This document shows positions 1-7,139 of a stretch of 64,000 nt of DNA, one piece after another; position 1 is the stretch's first letter, and each line of letters starts with the position of its first letter. The notes under the pieces were generated by a model, which did no database searches, had not been told where the DNA came from, and worked only from the letters and a program-made list of their open reading frames with translations. Origin of the DNA: Photobacterium piscicola (lineage in GTDB: Bacteria > Pseudomonadota > Gammaproteobacteria > Enterobacterales > Vibrionaceae). The position numbers and the translations under genes are program-made. The stretch is from the NCBI RefSeq assembly GCF_900166965.1, contig NZ_FUZI01000001.1, forward strand, positions 310,001 through 374,000. The letters are read 5' to 3'.

Positions 1-66
1 TTTGATAAAGCACCGGGTTGGGCACGTTCAGATGACATTGCATTCATAATAGTAGACCTTAATTAA
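1..66. other. Possible gene edge, strand unresolved
   Basis: Two readings are possible. On the plus strand, frame 1 is open from the window edge to a TAA at 64-66 and would be the last 21 residues of a protein. On the minus strand, an ATG at 43-45 with AAGGT upstream opens a frame that runs off the left edge (start MNAMSSERAQPGAL). I recognise neither. The long non-coding stretch to the right fits a promoter region for the minus-strand option. Confidence 0.3.
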
Positions 67-519
67 AGCTATCTTGTTACGGTACGCTTTTTAGATAGCG
101 AGCTATAGGTAAATTTTTGTAATGTAAAGTTTCACATTTTAGACTGTAAAATGATACCTAATCTGTTGTTAATAGTGAAACAACGAAGTGCATTAACTGT
201 TTATATCGTTAATTATTTTTACTTCTAATGGTATTAACGTGACGTTATGAACTTAGTAGGGTGTTTTGTAGATAAAAGCACATAAAGGCATGAGGCAAAA
301 AGACGACATAGTGAAATAAATCTTTGCGTTTAAGCATGGATTATTTGTAAGGCACGAATGATCAAAACTACGCAATAAATAGATTTATTACTAGTGTTTT
401 TGGGTTATTTTCTTACGAATATGGCCTTGTTCACAAACTTGTTGTTATGTGCTTTTTTCAATTAAAAACCTTTGATACTAAGTACTGCATGTCGACACAG
501 GTTTCTTTAGGAGGGTATT
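67..519. other. Non-coding stretch, AT-rich
   Basis: About 450 bases without a convincing gene. It is AT-rich and probably carries the promoter of the small gene at 520 and perhaps that of a gene leaving the left edge. No clear repeat or terminator was seen. Confidence 0.4.
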
Positions 520-717
520 GTGTCTATTAACTCTATCGATTATTCAGAAATTTCTTCCGTTTCATCTAAGTGGGAACACAAAGACGATTCGGCGACCAAC
601 ATCGCAGATAGCAAGAAGCAGCAAGGTGCTGCACGACGACGCATTGAGATGCTACGCGATATTCAAGCCAGTGGGCTAACCCTTGCCGAAGCGCGAGAGT
701 TGGGTTTATTACACTAG
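520..717 (+). CDS. Small conserved hypothetical protein, 65 aa
   Basis: The frame starts at GTG and has a strong ribosome binding site (AGGAGGG at 509-515), which fixes the start. The protein is soluble, polar and charged. Its middle has a basic patch (AARRRIEMLRDIQ, about residues 37-49) followed by a predicted helix ending LTLAEARELGLLH. The RRRIE-type core resembles small proteins annotated as PA3496-like in gammaproteobacteria, but I cannot confirm this. It has no signal peptide or membrane segment. It stands alone, upstream of the repeat-rich island, and no function can be stated. Confidence 0.7.
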   Translation: MSINSIDYSEISSVSSKWEHKDDSATNIADSKKQQGAARRRIEMLRDIQASGLTLAEARELGLLH

Positions 718-1476
718 ATATGAGATAAATTAGCGCATTAGCCAACCGAGGCCAGATGCATGAAACGGTTAATTGTAAATTGTATGGCAACGCTAACAAT
801 GTTGAACATACAACATCAGAGGCAAGGTAAGGCAACTTACATTATTAACGCGAGGTATAAGCATACTGCTATAGCTCGCACTCTGAACTCTTCTTAGGGA
901 TACTTATCATAGTGTCCCTTTTTCTGGTCTTAATATTCCCAGTAAAGCAATTCTCTCTTATCTATTTCAGAAAACCCATGCCAAAACAATTGCCATCATT
1001 CCTTACCGTGAATACCCGCGAACGCGATAGAAATCTATTCACAGCGCGTTGAATGTTTAAAGTAATATATGGCTGTCCTGTATATTACGCGAACTCGCCT
1101 TAATCCTTTCGGTATTGTAATGAGTGGCAAACCCAACCCCGTCATTCCCTACAGTGAATGCCCGCGAGGACGATAGGGAATCTACTCACAGCGCGTTGAA
1201 TGTTTAAAGTAAAGATGTGGCTGTCCTGTATTACGTATTGCAATGAACGACAACCCAACCCCGTCATTCCCTATAGTGAATGCCCGCGAGGGCGATAGGG
1301 AATCTACTCACAGCGCGTTGAATGCTTAAGTAAACATGTGGCTGTCCTGTATTACGTATTGCAATGAACGACAACCCAACCCCGTCATTCCCTACAGTGA
1401 ATGCCCGCGAGGCGATAGGGAATCTACTCACAGCGTGTTAAATTTTTAAAGTAAACATGTGGCTGTCCTATCTTCG
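718..1476. repeat. Tandem REP-type repeat block upstream of the cassette array
   Basis: No gene is seen here. The block holds a decayed copy (about 996-1084) and three good copies (about 1141-1231, 1262-1351, 1382-1470) of a palindromic unit. Each has an outer stem ATTCCCTA / TAGGGAAT around an inner stem GCCC / GGGC, followed by a tail ending GTGGCTGTCCTAT or similar. The good copies recur every ~120 bp. The spacers (for example 1090-1138) match the start of the IS91-like transposase fragments at 4060-4110 and 5430-5480, so the block is derived from IS91-plus-REP units that were then amplified in tandem. Confidence 0.75.
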
Positions 1477-1590
1477 TTTGATGCAGATCTTTTATACTGT
1501 ATTTATGCACAGCAGCAGTTATTAGTAGAAAAACTGGAAACTAAATGGCAAGTGCCCGATTTTGTGATTACTATCGGGATCCATAAGTAA
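1477..1590 (+). pseudogene. C-terminal remnant of an unidentified gene
   Basis: An open frame without a start runs from the end of the last REP unit to TAA at 1588-1590, giving 37 residues that end VPDFVITIGIHK. The abrupt join to the REP tail and the natural-looking end suggest a gene truncated by repeat insertion. It also contains a sequence of the form CTGT-N8-ACAG (1497-1512), probably by chance. The family is not recognised. Confidence 0.35.
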
Positions 1591-1628
1591 AAATGCATCT
1601 GATTTATAACGTTTTTTATATTATTAAA

Positions 1629-1679
1629 AGATAAATACGGGCGTATGTTCAAAGAACAAATTCGGGCAAGTTGTTATAT
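1629..1679 (+). other. Right half of an attC-type site with core GTTATAT
   Basis: A 48-bp segment starting AGATAAATACGGGCG and containing GTTC-AAA-GAAC is repeated almost exactly at 5720-5767. Here it ends in the core GTTATAT (1673-1679), the exact reverse complement of ATATAAC at 2189-2195 behind the acetyltransferase gene. That is the relation expected between the first bases of an integron cassette and its own R'' core. The left half of the site is missing. Confidence 0.6.
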
Positions 1680-1715
1680 CGTTTTTTTTAAGTTTATTGT
1701 TTTAAAGGATTAGAC

Positions 1716-2180
1716 ATGATTCAACTCAGACCAATGACCTCAAATGAATATCCAGCGTATTGTGATTATTTCATTGATGATTACAGCCGTGAAATAGCTG
1801 AAAACTATGGCCACTCAATGGATAGGGCGGTCGAATTGGCTAATCAGGATCTTCTTCGTAGTTTTCCTAATGGTCTGGAAACGAATGATCATGAATTATT
1901 GTGTATTGAATCTGGCTCAAAATTGGTTGGTTATCTGTGGCACTCGATTAATGAAAATGATAAATCGACGTTTATTTATGACTTCTTCATTTTTCCAAAT
2001 TGTCGCAATAATGGGTATGGGAAATTAGTAATTACAGCTCTTGAATCACAATTGAAATCGATTGGTATTGAGCAAATAAAATTACGAGTTGCGTACCAAA
2101 ATCAAAGAGCGTTAAAACTGTATCAAGAAGTTGGTTTTACTATTTCTGGCTATAATATGTCAAAGAAAATAGTAAATTAG
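1716..2180 (+). CDS. GNAT family N-acetyltransferase (cassette gene)
   Basis: This 154-aa protein is the length of a single GNAT domain. It would transfer an acetyl group from acetyl-CoA to an unknown amine. Motif A is visible around residues 90-105, where IFPNCRNNGYGKLV matches the R/Q-x-x-G-x-G/A loop that holds CoA pyrophosphate. Near the end, QNQRALKLYQEVGF is the usual GNAT motif B. The ATG follows AAAGGA, a good ribosome binding site. The gene fills a cassette bounded by matching cores GTTATAT (1673) and ATATAAC (2189). GNATs are common integron cargo, some for drug or toxin modification, but the substrate cannot be told from the sequence. Confidence 0.88.
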   Translation: MIQLRPMTSNEYPAYCDYFIDDYSREIAENYGHSMDRAVELANQDLLRSFPNGLETNDHELLCIESGSKLVGYLWHSINENDKSTFIYDFFIFPNCRNNGYGKLVITALESQLKSIGIEQIKLRVAYQNQRALKLYQEVGFTISGYNMSKKIVN

Positions 2181-2188
2181 CATTCTCG

Positions 2189-2195
2189 ATATAAC
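2189..2195 (+). other. attC R'' core ATATAAC of the GNAT cassette
   Basis: The core is an exact reverse complement of the GTTATAT that opens the cassette at 1673. Directly after its AAC the sequence changes to the conserved IS91-like end (AGATAAGGATATGTG...), so the attC of this cassette is split here. Confidence 0.75.
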
Positions 2196-2417
2196 AGATA
2201 AGGATATGTGTCGAGCAGCCGACACCTATTCAAGTGTTGGACAAGCCCGAGCAACCTTATATAAGTAAATATTGCGAATGTCATGAAGGGTGGTGCTGAA
2301 AAGAAATTGAGCGTTATCCTTGGTGTGAACCAATCAATTTAATTTATTGATTTATAATTAGATCCTCTTTAATTATTACGCGTTGATGCCATTATCCTTA
2401 TTATTTTACACAAAAAT

Positions 2418-2576
2418 ATAGGACACCCATAAATTCCCCTTTAGAAAACAGAGAAGAATTAACGCTATTGTCAGGGCTGATTACCGTCATTCTCTACAGT
2501 GAATGACCACGAGGGCGATAAGGAATCTACTCACAGCGCATTGAGTTTTTAAAGTAAATATATGGTTGTCCTGTAT
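2418..2576 (+). mobile_element. MITE-like element, copy 1 (about 159 bp)
   Basis: It starts ATAGGACACCCATAA and ends ATATGGTTGTCCTGTAT, so the ends are imperfect inverted repeats of the ATAGGACA type. The right half is the REP-type palindrome found throughout the island. A nearly identical copy lies at 8249-8404, and a bare left end sits at 7257. It has no coding capacity. I could not define a target duplication. Confidence 0.65.
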
Positions 2577-2660
2577 TATCTTTGAGTAGATCACGGATAG
2601 TTTCGTGCCTCAACTTCCGAGATGATGGATATTGGGCAGAGTGAATGCCAAATCACCCCC

Positions 2661-2752
2661 GTCATTCCCTACAGTGAATGCCCGAGAGGGCGATAGGGAA
2701 TCTACTTACAGCGCGTTGAATTTTTAAAGTAAACATGTGGCTGTCCTATATT
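2661..2752 (+). repeat. REP-type palindrome with ATAGGACA-type tail
   Basis: One copy of the island repeat: stem ATTCCCTA / TAGGGAAT, inner GCCC / GGGC, tail ending GTGGCTGTCCTAT. It abuts the truncated recombinase gene and marks the breakpoint of the internal deletion. Confidence 0.75.
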
Positions 2753-2753
2753 C

Positions 2754-3160
2754 GCATATAAGGTCAGAAAAAAGACTTGGTAACGTAGTTGCTTGGTTGA
2801 ATTTATTAAGTCGCTAACTTCTGCTGGCGTTAAAATATCAGGTAATGTTTTAACTTGTGGTGGCTTAACAATATTAAGCCATTTCCAGTCTCGTTGAAGT
2901 ACATGCTTAAAGAAAAACTGTAATCCATTACGATCAATTCTGACGGTGCTCCATGAATGGGTTTTAATCAGTTGAGCAAAGTATTGCTTAAGATCCTCTG
3001 TGGTTAACGTATCAGGCGATTTATCTAAATGGTGAGTAATGCGACGAAGTGCACGACTATAACCATCAATAGTGGCAGGACGTTTACCTTGTAAGGTTAG
3101 GTGGGTAACATGTTGTTCATAAAGATAATCTGAACGTTGTTGTTGTTCGTTATTCATCAT
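2754..3160 (-). pseudogene. Tyrosine recombinase of IS91-like element, N-terminal fragment
   Basis: About 135 residues remain, starting MMNNEQQQRSDYLYEQHVTH. They form the SAM-like core-binding domain of a XerC/D-type tyrosine recombinase (residues ~10-95, with GKRPATIDGYSRALRR and WSTVRIDRNGLQFFFKHVL). The linker LPDILTPAEVSDLI that normally precedes the catalytic domain follows. The fragment stops before the catalytic R...HxxR...Y residues, where the REP tail begins; the last ~16 residues of the open frame are read from the repeat. It is the longest of three such fragments and cannot recombine DNA on its own. Recombinases of this kind accompany the transposase in some IS91-family elements. 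Confidence 0.8.
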
Positions 3161-3232
3161 TAATACTCCATTATAAGGAGTATTAAAGGTAGCTTAATCG
3201 CTGTCTGCTTTACTCTGCCGCGCAGCGGCTTC

Positions 3233-3364
3233 GTTCAACAAGGCATTTAAGACGGATTCCCAACGCTTGGCATTTTCGGTTTAATTCGGCTTAAGTTTTT
3301 ACAGCGCAATGGCTTAGGTCAGGTGGTAGGCGTTGCTCACCACTTAATGCATGCGGCGTTATGT
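3233..3364 (+). other. attC site (VCR-like) before the 75-aa cassette
   Basis: About 132 bp from GTTCAAC (3233-3239) to GTTATGT (3358-3364). Inside are the features of Vibrio-type attC sites: left box with GATTCCCAACGCTTGGC, right box with GGTAGGCGTTGCTCACC, and an end TTAATGCATGCGGCGTTATG. The last six bases belong to the next cassette. The first AAC doubles the AAC left on the far side of the IS91-like copy. Confidence 0.8.
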
Positions 3365-3395
3365 AAATGAAGGCTATTTGGAGTGAGAGTGAGCT

Positions 3396-3623
3396 ATGAG
3401 GCTGAAGTTCAACGTTTTTGGCAAAGTCATGTCAGTCTCACGGCAGTCTGAAGAGTGGGTGTTATTCCTTGAATCGGATGTCGGAATGAGAATCAGAATT
3501 TATGATGTCATTATCCCATCAGATCTTAATAAAGAAGAGTTAGCGCAATATCTTGATGATATCTATCATGAATCAGCAACGGCCAGCTATACGTCAGTAT
3601 TCCAATTAAACGATAATCGGTAA
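3396..3623 (+). CDS. Cassette-borne hypothetical protein, 75 aa
   Basis: The ATG is preceded by GGAGTGAG, and the gene fills the cassette between cores GTTATGT (3358) and ACATAAC (3662). The protein starts MRLKFNVFGKVMSV and has a beta-rich pattern with a conserved-looking block VGMRIRIYDVIIPSDLN, then a helical end. It resembles a family of small proteins of unknown function often seen in Vibrio cassette arrays (I believe DUF7661), but I am not sure of the number. It has no signal peptide or membrane segment. No activity can be proposed. Confidence 0.75.
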   Translation: MRLKFNVFGKVMSVSRQSEEWVLFLESDVGMRIRIYDVIIPSDLNKEELAQYLDDIYHESATASYTSVFQLNDNR

Positions 3624-3661
3624 ACTTAAGTTATAGGCTTAACGACCGCGTAGGGTATTTA

Positions 3662-3668
3662 CATAACA
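3662..3668 (+). other. attC R'' core ACATAAC of the 75-aa cassette
   Basis: Exact reverse complement of GTTATGT at 3358, which opens the same cassette. The IS91-like end begins directly after AAC. Confidence 0.8.
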
Positions 3669-3886
3669 GATAAGGATATGTGTCGCGCAGCCGACACCTA
3701 TCCGAAGTGTTGGACAAGCCCGAGCGGCTTTATATAAGTAAATATTGCGAATGTAATGAAGTGTGATGCTAAAAAGAAGTCGAGCGTTATTCTTGGCGTG
3801 AACCAATCAATTTAATTCATTGATTTATAATTAGATCCTCTTTAATTATTACGCGTTAATGCCATTATCCTTATTATTTTACGTTT

Positions 3887-4105
3887 TTATCTGGGTCGAA
3901 AAATCCCCGCCAATTGCATGACATGCTGACAGCATGGACAAAAGGGTTGTGCCGTTAAACGGACAATTTTTTGTTGTGATGGCAACGTCAGTTGCCCTGC
4001 TAACATAAAGGCATATTGGATCACTTGAAGTTGTTTCTTCTCATGTCCTCGTAATAAACCATAATCACGAACTCGCCTTAATCTTTTCGGTATTGCAATG
4101 AACGA
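3887..4105 (-). pseudogene. IS91-type transposase, C-terminal fragment (copy B)
   Basis: The remaining ~72 residues contain PKRLRRVRDYGLLRG and then CPCCQHVMQ. This pattern of basic patch, YGLL and late CPxC closes IS91/ISCR-type HUH transposases. The HUH and catalytic tyrosine part is absent, so the fragment is inactive. Any start here would be a TTG near the REP boundary and is not real. The copy at 5254 differs by only a few residues. Confidence 0.72.
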
Positions 4106-4117
4106 CAACCCACCCCC

Positions 4118-4206
4118 GTCATTCCCTACAGTGAATGCCCGCGAGGGCGATAGGGAATCTACTTACAGCGCGTTGAATTTTTAAAGTAAACATGTGGCTG
4201 TCCTAT
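4118..4206 (+). repeat. REP-type palindrome between transposase and recombinase fragments
   Basis: A good copy of the island repeat, with stem ATTCCCTA / TAGGGAAT around GCCC-GCGA-GGGC and tail GTGGCTGTCCTAT. It sits exactly at the internal deletion of the IS91-like element. Confidence 0.78.
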
Positions 4207-4213
4207 CTTCGCT

Positions 4214-4483
4214 ATCTTGAAGTACATACTTAAAGAAAAACTGTAAACCATGACGATCAATTCTGACGGTGCTCCATGAATGGTTGTTAATCAGTTGAGC
4301 AAAGTACCGCTTGAGATCATCAGTGGTTAACGTATCAGGTGATTTATCTAAATGGTGAGTAATGCGACGAAGTGCACGACTATAACCATCAATCGTGGCT
4401 GGACGTTTACCTTGCAAGGTTAGGTGGGTAACATGTTGTTCATAAAGATAATATGAACGTTGTTGTTGTTCGTTATTCATCAT
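4214..4483 (-). pseudogene. Tyrosine recombinase N-terminal fragment (copy B)
   Basis: About 90 residues of the same core-binding domain as at 2754-3160, differing by single substitutions (for example SYYLYE for SDYLYE). It ends after FFFKYVLQ, where REP sequence starts. The catalytic domain is missing. Confidence 0.78.
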
Positions 4484-4555
4484 AAATACTCCATTAAAAG
4501 GAGTATTAAAGGTAGCTTAATCGCTGTCTGCTTTACTCTGCCGCGTAGCGGCTTC

Positions 4556-4682
4556 GTTCAACAAATGCATCAACACGATTTGCTACATTCGGCGTTCTCA
4601 GTTTGCCTTTAGTTTCAATGATTAAGGCGGTAAGATTCAGTTAAGTCTGTATCGTAGCAAACGTGTTATGCAGGCGTTAGGT
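4556..4682 (+). other. attC site before the KTSC cassette
   Basis: About 127 bp from GTTCAAC (4556-4562) to GTTAGGT (4676-4682). It differs from the site at 3233 but is a close relative of the one at 7590 (shared AACAAATGCATCAACAC-type start and TAGCAAACGTGTTATGCA near the end). GTTAGGT fits the attC consensus GTTRRRY exactly. Confidence 0.78.
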
Positions 4683-4789
4683 GTCATTATAGAATTGGTG
4701 ACCATATCTCGTTTTTGTTAAGCATTTTATCGCATACTAAAGGCGTTTTTTTGAAGTTTCAGATTTATTCAGAATAAGAGGACTTAAGT

Positions 4790-5020
4790 ATGACACCGTA
4801 TATGAACCGTAATGGTAACTCTAATGTAGAGGCATATGAGATTGATGGTGATTCAATCACAGTAAAATTCATGTCTGGAAGATGGCAATATTATTTATAT
4901 ACGAGCCAGAGACCAGGGGCAGCAGTGGTTGAGCAAATGCAAGATCTTGCTAGACAAGGACGAGGCTTAAACTCATATATCTCACGAGTTGTCAGAACCA
5001 ATTTTGAGCGTAAGTGGTAA
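4790..5020 (+). CDS. KTSC-like domain protein, 76 aa (cassette gene)
   Basis: The protein has the layout of small KTSC-type domains: a first strand ending YEIDGDSITVKFMSGRWQYY, a helix (PGAAVVEQMQDLARQG) and an end NSYISRVVRTNFERKW, in which the usual 'S-x-G-x-(Y/F)-N-x-x-I' is loosely kept as GRGLNSYISRVV. The family is small, cytosolic and of unknown function; it occurs alone or fused to lysyl-tRNA synthetases and phage proteins. The gene fills the cassette between GTTAGGT (4676) and ACCTAAC (5023), which match perfectly. The ATG is preceded by AGAGGAC. Confidence 0.72.
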   Translation: MTPYMNRNGNSNVEAYEIDGDSITVKFMSGRWQYYLYTSQRPGAAVVEQMQDLARQGRGLNSYISRVVRTNFERKW

Positions 5021-5022
5021 AC

Positions 5023-5029
5023 ACCTAAC
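5023..5029 (+). other. attC R'' core ACCTAAC of the KTSC cassette
   Basis: It fits RYYYAAC exactly and is the reverse complement of GTTAGGT at 4676. The IS91-like end follows at once. Confidence 0.82.
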
Positions 5030-5253
5030 AGATAAGGATATGTGTCGCGTAGCCGACACCTATTCAAGTGTTGGACAAGCCCGAGTGGCCTTAGCCTTAT
5101 ATAAGTAAATATTGCGAATGTCATGAAGGGTGATGCTGAAAAGAAGTCGAGCGTTATCCTTGGCGTGAACCAATCAATTTAATTCATTGATTTATAATTA
5201 GAACCTCTTTAATTATTACGCGTTAATACCATTATCCTTATTATTGAACGTGG

Positions 5254-5472
5254 TTATCTGGGTCGAAAAATCCCCGCTAATTGCGTGACATGCTGACAGC
5301 ATGGACAAAAGGGTTGTGCCGTTAAACGGACAACTTTTTGTTGTGAGGGCAACGTCAGTTGCCCTGCTAACATAAAGGCATATTGGATCAGTTGAAGTTG
5401 TTTCTTCTCATGTCCTCGTAATAAACCATCATTACGAACTCGCCTTAATCTTTTCGGTATTGTAATGAACGA
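5254..5472 (-). pseudogene. IS91-type transposase, C-terminal fragment (copy C)
   Basis: Nearly identical to the fragment at 3887-4105, with PKRLRRVRNDGLLRG and CPCCQHVTQ. It has no catalytic part. The substitution of DYG by NDG shows independent decay. Confidence 0.7.
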
Positions 5473-5486
5473 CAACCCAATCCTGT

Positions 5487-5694
5487 CATTCCCTACAGTG
5501 AATGCCCGTGAGGGCGATAGGGAATCTACTTACAGCGCGCTGAATGTTTAAAGTAAAGATGTGGCTGTCCTGTATTACGTATTGCAATGAGCGGCAAACC
5601 CAACCCCGTCATTTCCTACAGTGAATGCCCACGAGGGCGATAGGGAATCTACTTACAGCGCGTTGAATTTTTAAAGTAAACATGTGGCTGTCCT
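5487..5694 (+). repeat. Two REP-type units in tandem, period about 121 bp
   Basis: Two palindromes of the island type (5487-5573 and 5608-5694), separated by a short IS91-derived spacer (ATTGCAATGAGCGGC-type). This is the same arrangement as the block at 1141-1470. Confidence 0.75.
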
Positions 5695-5719
5695 ATCTTC
5701 GCTATTTGATATTGTTAAG

Positions 5720-5786
5720 AGATAAATACGGGCGTATGTTCAAAGAACAAATTCGGGCAAGTTGTTAATATAATAAGTTGTTAAGT
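5720..5786 (+). other. attC-type right half with core GTTAAGT
   Basis: It repeats the 48-bp segment of 1629-1676. GTTAAGT (5780-5786), in full agreement with GTTRRRY, opens the HNH cassette and is the exact reverse complement of ACTTAAC at 7133-7139. An earlier GTTAATA at 5764 is the position equivalent to the GNAT cassette's core, so ~16 bp were added here. Confidence 0.6.
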
Positions 5787-5809
5787 CTCACCATAAATTA
5801 GGAGGTAAA

Positions 5810-6478
5810 ATGGCAATATCAGATGGAGATGCGAAACTCTTATGGGGACGGGCAGCCGGTATTTGCTCGAATCCAGATTGTAGAGCTGACTTAACAGCAG
5901 TGCTGGAAGAGGCTAGAAGCTACAATGTTGGAGAAATGGCTCATATAATTGCAAGAAGTGAGCAGGGTCCAAGAGGAGCAACTGGCGGTGGCGCAGATAC
6001 GTATGAAAATTTAGTTTTGTTGTGCCCAACTTGCCATCGACACGTTGATAAGTCACCTGAGGGAACTTTTACAGTCGAACAGCTCCACGGTTGGAAAAAT
6101 GACCACGAGCAGGCAATACGATCTTTATTTAGCGACAAAACATTTGAAACGTTTGAAGAGTTAAAGCGTCAAGTAGCAATGCTTTTAATTGATAACAACT
6201 CAGCATGGGAAAATTTTGGTCCTCAGTCAAAAGCTGCTGAAGATCCGGGCTCAAATACACATAAAGTATGGGCGTTGCGTAAACTAGATTTAATTATTCC
6301 AAATAATCGAAAAATCGTTAACATGATCGAAGCTAATAAACACTTACTTGAAGTCTCTGTTTTAAAGGTTTTTGCAACCTTTAAAAGTCATGTGAACTCA
6401 TTTGAGCTGAATCAATATGAGCGAGTCGATCAATATGTAACATTTCCCAGTGAATTTTCAGAGGTGTTTGGGTTATGA
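5810..6478 (+). CDS. HNH endonuclease with C-terminal partner domain (cassette gene 1 of 3)
   Basis: A 222-aa protein with two parts. Residues ~10-100 are an HNH nuclease of the zinc-binding kind: CSNPDC, then GEMAHIIARSEQGPRG with the catalytic histidine, ENLVLLCPTCHRHVDK with the second zinc pair, and a closing LHGWKNDHEQ. Residues ~110-222 are a helical domain (NNSAWENFGP ... IIPNNRKIVNMIEAN ... RVDQYVTFPSEF) that I know as a recurrent partner of HNH proteins in defence-like genes. AGGAGGT lies directly upstream of ATG. Its stop overlaps the next start (ATGA at 6475), implying coupled translation. It probably cuts DNA, but the target is unknown. Confidence 0.82.
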   Translation: MAISDGDAKLLWGRAAGICSNPDCRADLTAVLEEARSYNVGEMAHIIARSEQGPRGATGGGADTYENLVLLCPTCHRHVDKSPEGTFTVEQLHGWKNDHEQAIRSLFSDKTFETFEELKRQVAMLLIDNNSAWENFGPQSKAAEDPGSNTHKVWALRKLDLIIPNNRKIVNMIEANKHLLEVSVLKVFATFKSHVNSFELNQYERVDQYVTFPSEFSEVFGL

Positions 6479-6885
6479 GTAATGGTAATAATGATTGGAG
6501 TGTACCTTTTAGCCAAATTACATGGTTTGATAGGTTGTTAAACAATCACAGCAATGTTCAAAGTGTTAACCGTAGTAAAGATATATTCTTCGAAATCACA
6601 AGGAAAGCACAGGGCGACACTCTTAAGGTTCTTTGTTTGCGTGAATATACTATGGGTCTGACAATGGTTCAAAGAGCTCAAGAAGAGTTTGGGGATCTTG
6701 ATATTATTTATATTGGTGGTGGTTGGAATGCAAGTACAACGGATGCCAAACAATATGGTATAGATAATAATATTGGTATTTACGTATCTGACGAAATGTC
6801 TGGAGCACTATGGAAAGATGACTTCTGGAATTACTTCAAGAAAGATCGTGACGGAAATAAGGTTAGCTTTATCCGCGAAGAATGA
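6475..6885 (+). CDS. Hypothetical protein of HNH cassette (gene 2 of 3)
   Basis: A 136-aa soluble protein that I cannot assign. The pattern suggests an alpha/beta fold: strand TLKVLCLREYTMG, helix LTMVQRAQEEFG, strand DLDIIYIGGGWNAST, helix, strand IGIYVSDEMSGALW, and a final aromatic-rich helix. The glycine-rich loop and the acidic VSDEMSG could be functional sites. It starts at ATG inside the stop of the HNH gene and overlaps the following nucleotidyltransferase gene by about 38 bp, so the three genes are made together and likely work together. Confidence 0.75.
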   Translation: MSNGNNDWSVPFSQITWFDRLLNNHSNVQSVNRSKDIFFEITRKAQGDTLKVLCLREYTMGLTMVQRAQEEFGDLDIIYIGGGWNASTTDAKQYGIDNNIGIYVSDEMSGALWKDDFWNYFKKDRDGNKVSFIREE

Positions 6886-7138
6886 TCTTTGGGGAGTGTA
6901 TGGCTTCGGTTCATTTTTTCGTGGAGGGGACTATAATGACATTGATATCTTATTAGTTTCTACGCTAGATGCAACTTCACCTTTGAGCACATACAAAAGC
7001 TGTAGAGAGACATTGAAACAGCTGTCAAAAAAATGGAATGTTGAAATTGATATTACATTTTTGACATATGGTGAGCATCTACAAAAACCTTTGCGTGAAC
7101 ATGACTCATTATTTGAAATATGGCGTCTAGAAACTTAA
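6848..7138 (+). CDS. MNT-type minimal nucleotidyltransferase (gene 3 of 3)
   Basis: About 96 aa from a GTG at 6848; the open frame extends back to an ATG at 6773, but homology-like sequence begins only after 6848. The start of the domain shows the pol-beta nucleotidyltransferase signature: GFGSFFRGG followed by NDIDILLVS, i.e. GS-x-x-x-G and D-x-D. A third acidic strand, NVEIDITFLTY, follows. Small proteins of this kind transfer nucleotides to proteins or RNA in MNT/HEPN toxin-antitoxin systems. They lack the extra domains of CBASS cyclases. The cassette core ACTTAAC overlaps the end of the gene. Confidence 0.75.
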   Translation: MTEIRLALSAKNDLWGVYGFGSFFRGGDYNDIDILLVSTLDATSPLSTYKSCRETLKQLSKKWNVEIDITFLTYGEHLQKPLREHDSLFEIWRLET

Positions 7139-7139
7139 C
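7133..7139 (+). other. attC R'' core ACTTAAC of the HNH cassette
   Basis: It fits RYYYAAC and is the exact reverse complement of GTTAAGT at 5780. It overlaps the stop codon of the nucleotidyltransferase gene. The IS91-like end (AAATAAGGATATGTG) begins after AAC. Confidence 0.82.

Larger units (their letters stand above)
2196..3232 (-). mobile_element. Internally deleted IS91-like element inserted in attC, copy A
   Basis: The copy lies between the AAC of the GNAT cassette core and the GTTCAAC where attC resumes. Its 3' end (left, minus sense) has a hairpin GTGTCG / CGACAC, here imperfect on one side, and about 200 bp of 3' sequence shared with the copies at 3669 and 5030. Its 5' end (right) carries the recombinase start, the palindromic stretch CTCCATTATAAGGAG and a hairpin GCCGC-GCA-GCGGC. 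The middle, including all transposase coding sequence, is gone. It is replaced by a MITE (2418-2576), about 80 bp of unknown origin and a REP tail. Confidence 0.65.
3669..4555 (-). mobile_element. Internally deleted IS91-like element inserted in attC, copy B
   Basis: This is the most informative copy because it keeps both ends and pieces of both genes. The left (3') end has the perfect hairpin GTGTCG-CGCAGC-CGACAC at about 3680-3698. A ~190-bp 3' region and the transposase C-terminus (3887-4108) follow, then a REP unit (4118-4206), the recombinase N-terminus (4214-4483) and the right (5') end with the GCCGC / GCGGC-type hairpin directly before GTTCAAC. The left boundary abuts AAC of the attC core, the right boundary abuts GTTC-AAC. 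Confidence 0.72.
5030..5719 (-). mobile_element. IS91-like element remnant, copy C (right end lost)
   Basis: It has the same left end as copies A and B (hairpin GTGTCG / CGACAC, 3' region, transposase C-terminus at 5254-5475), then two REP units about 120 bp apart (5487-5573, 5608-5694). The recombinase fragment and the 5' end are missing. The REP tail instead joins a short AT-rich piece and the 48-bp attC right half at 5720. Confidence 0.65.

Noticed and set aside
1141..1476. Regular ~120-bp repeats resembling a CRISPR array
   Set aside because: Repeat units are ~90 bp, the spacers are alike and derive from the IS91-type transposase, and no cas genes are present.
1497..1512. LexA box CTGT-N8-ACAG
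   Set aside because: It lies within the coding remnant at 1477-1590, not before a gene.
6848..7138. CBASS cyclase
   Set aside because: The protein is only a minimal MNT-type domain without the helical core of CD-NTases, and no cap effector domain is joined to the HNH protein.
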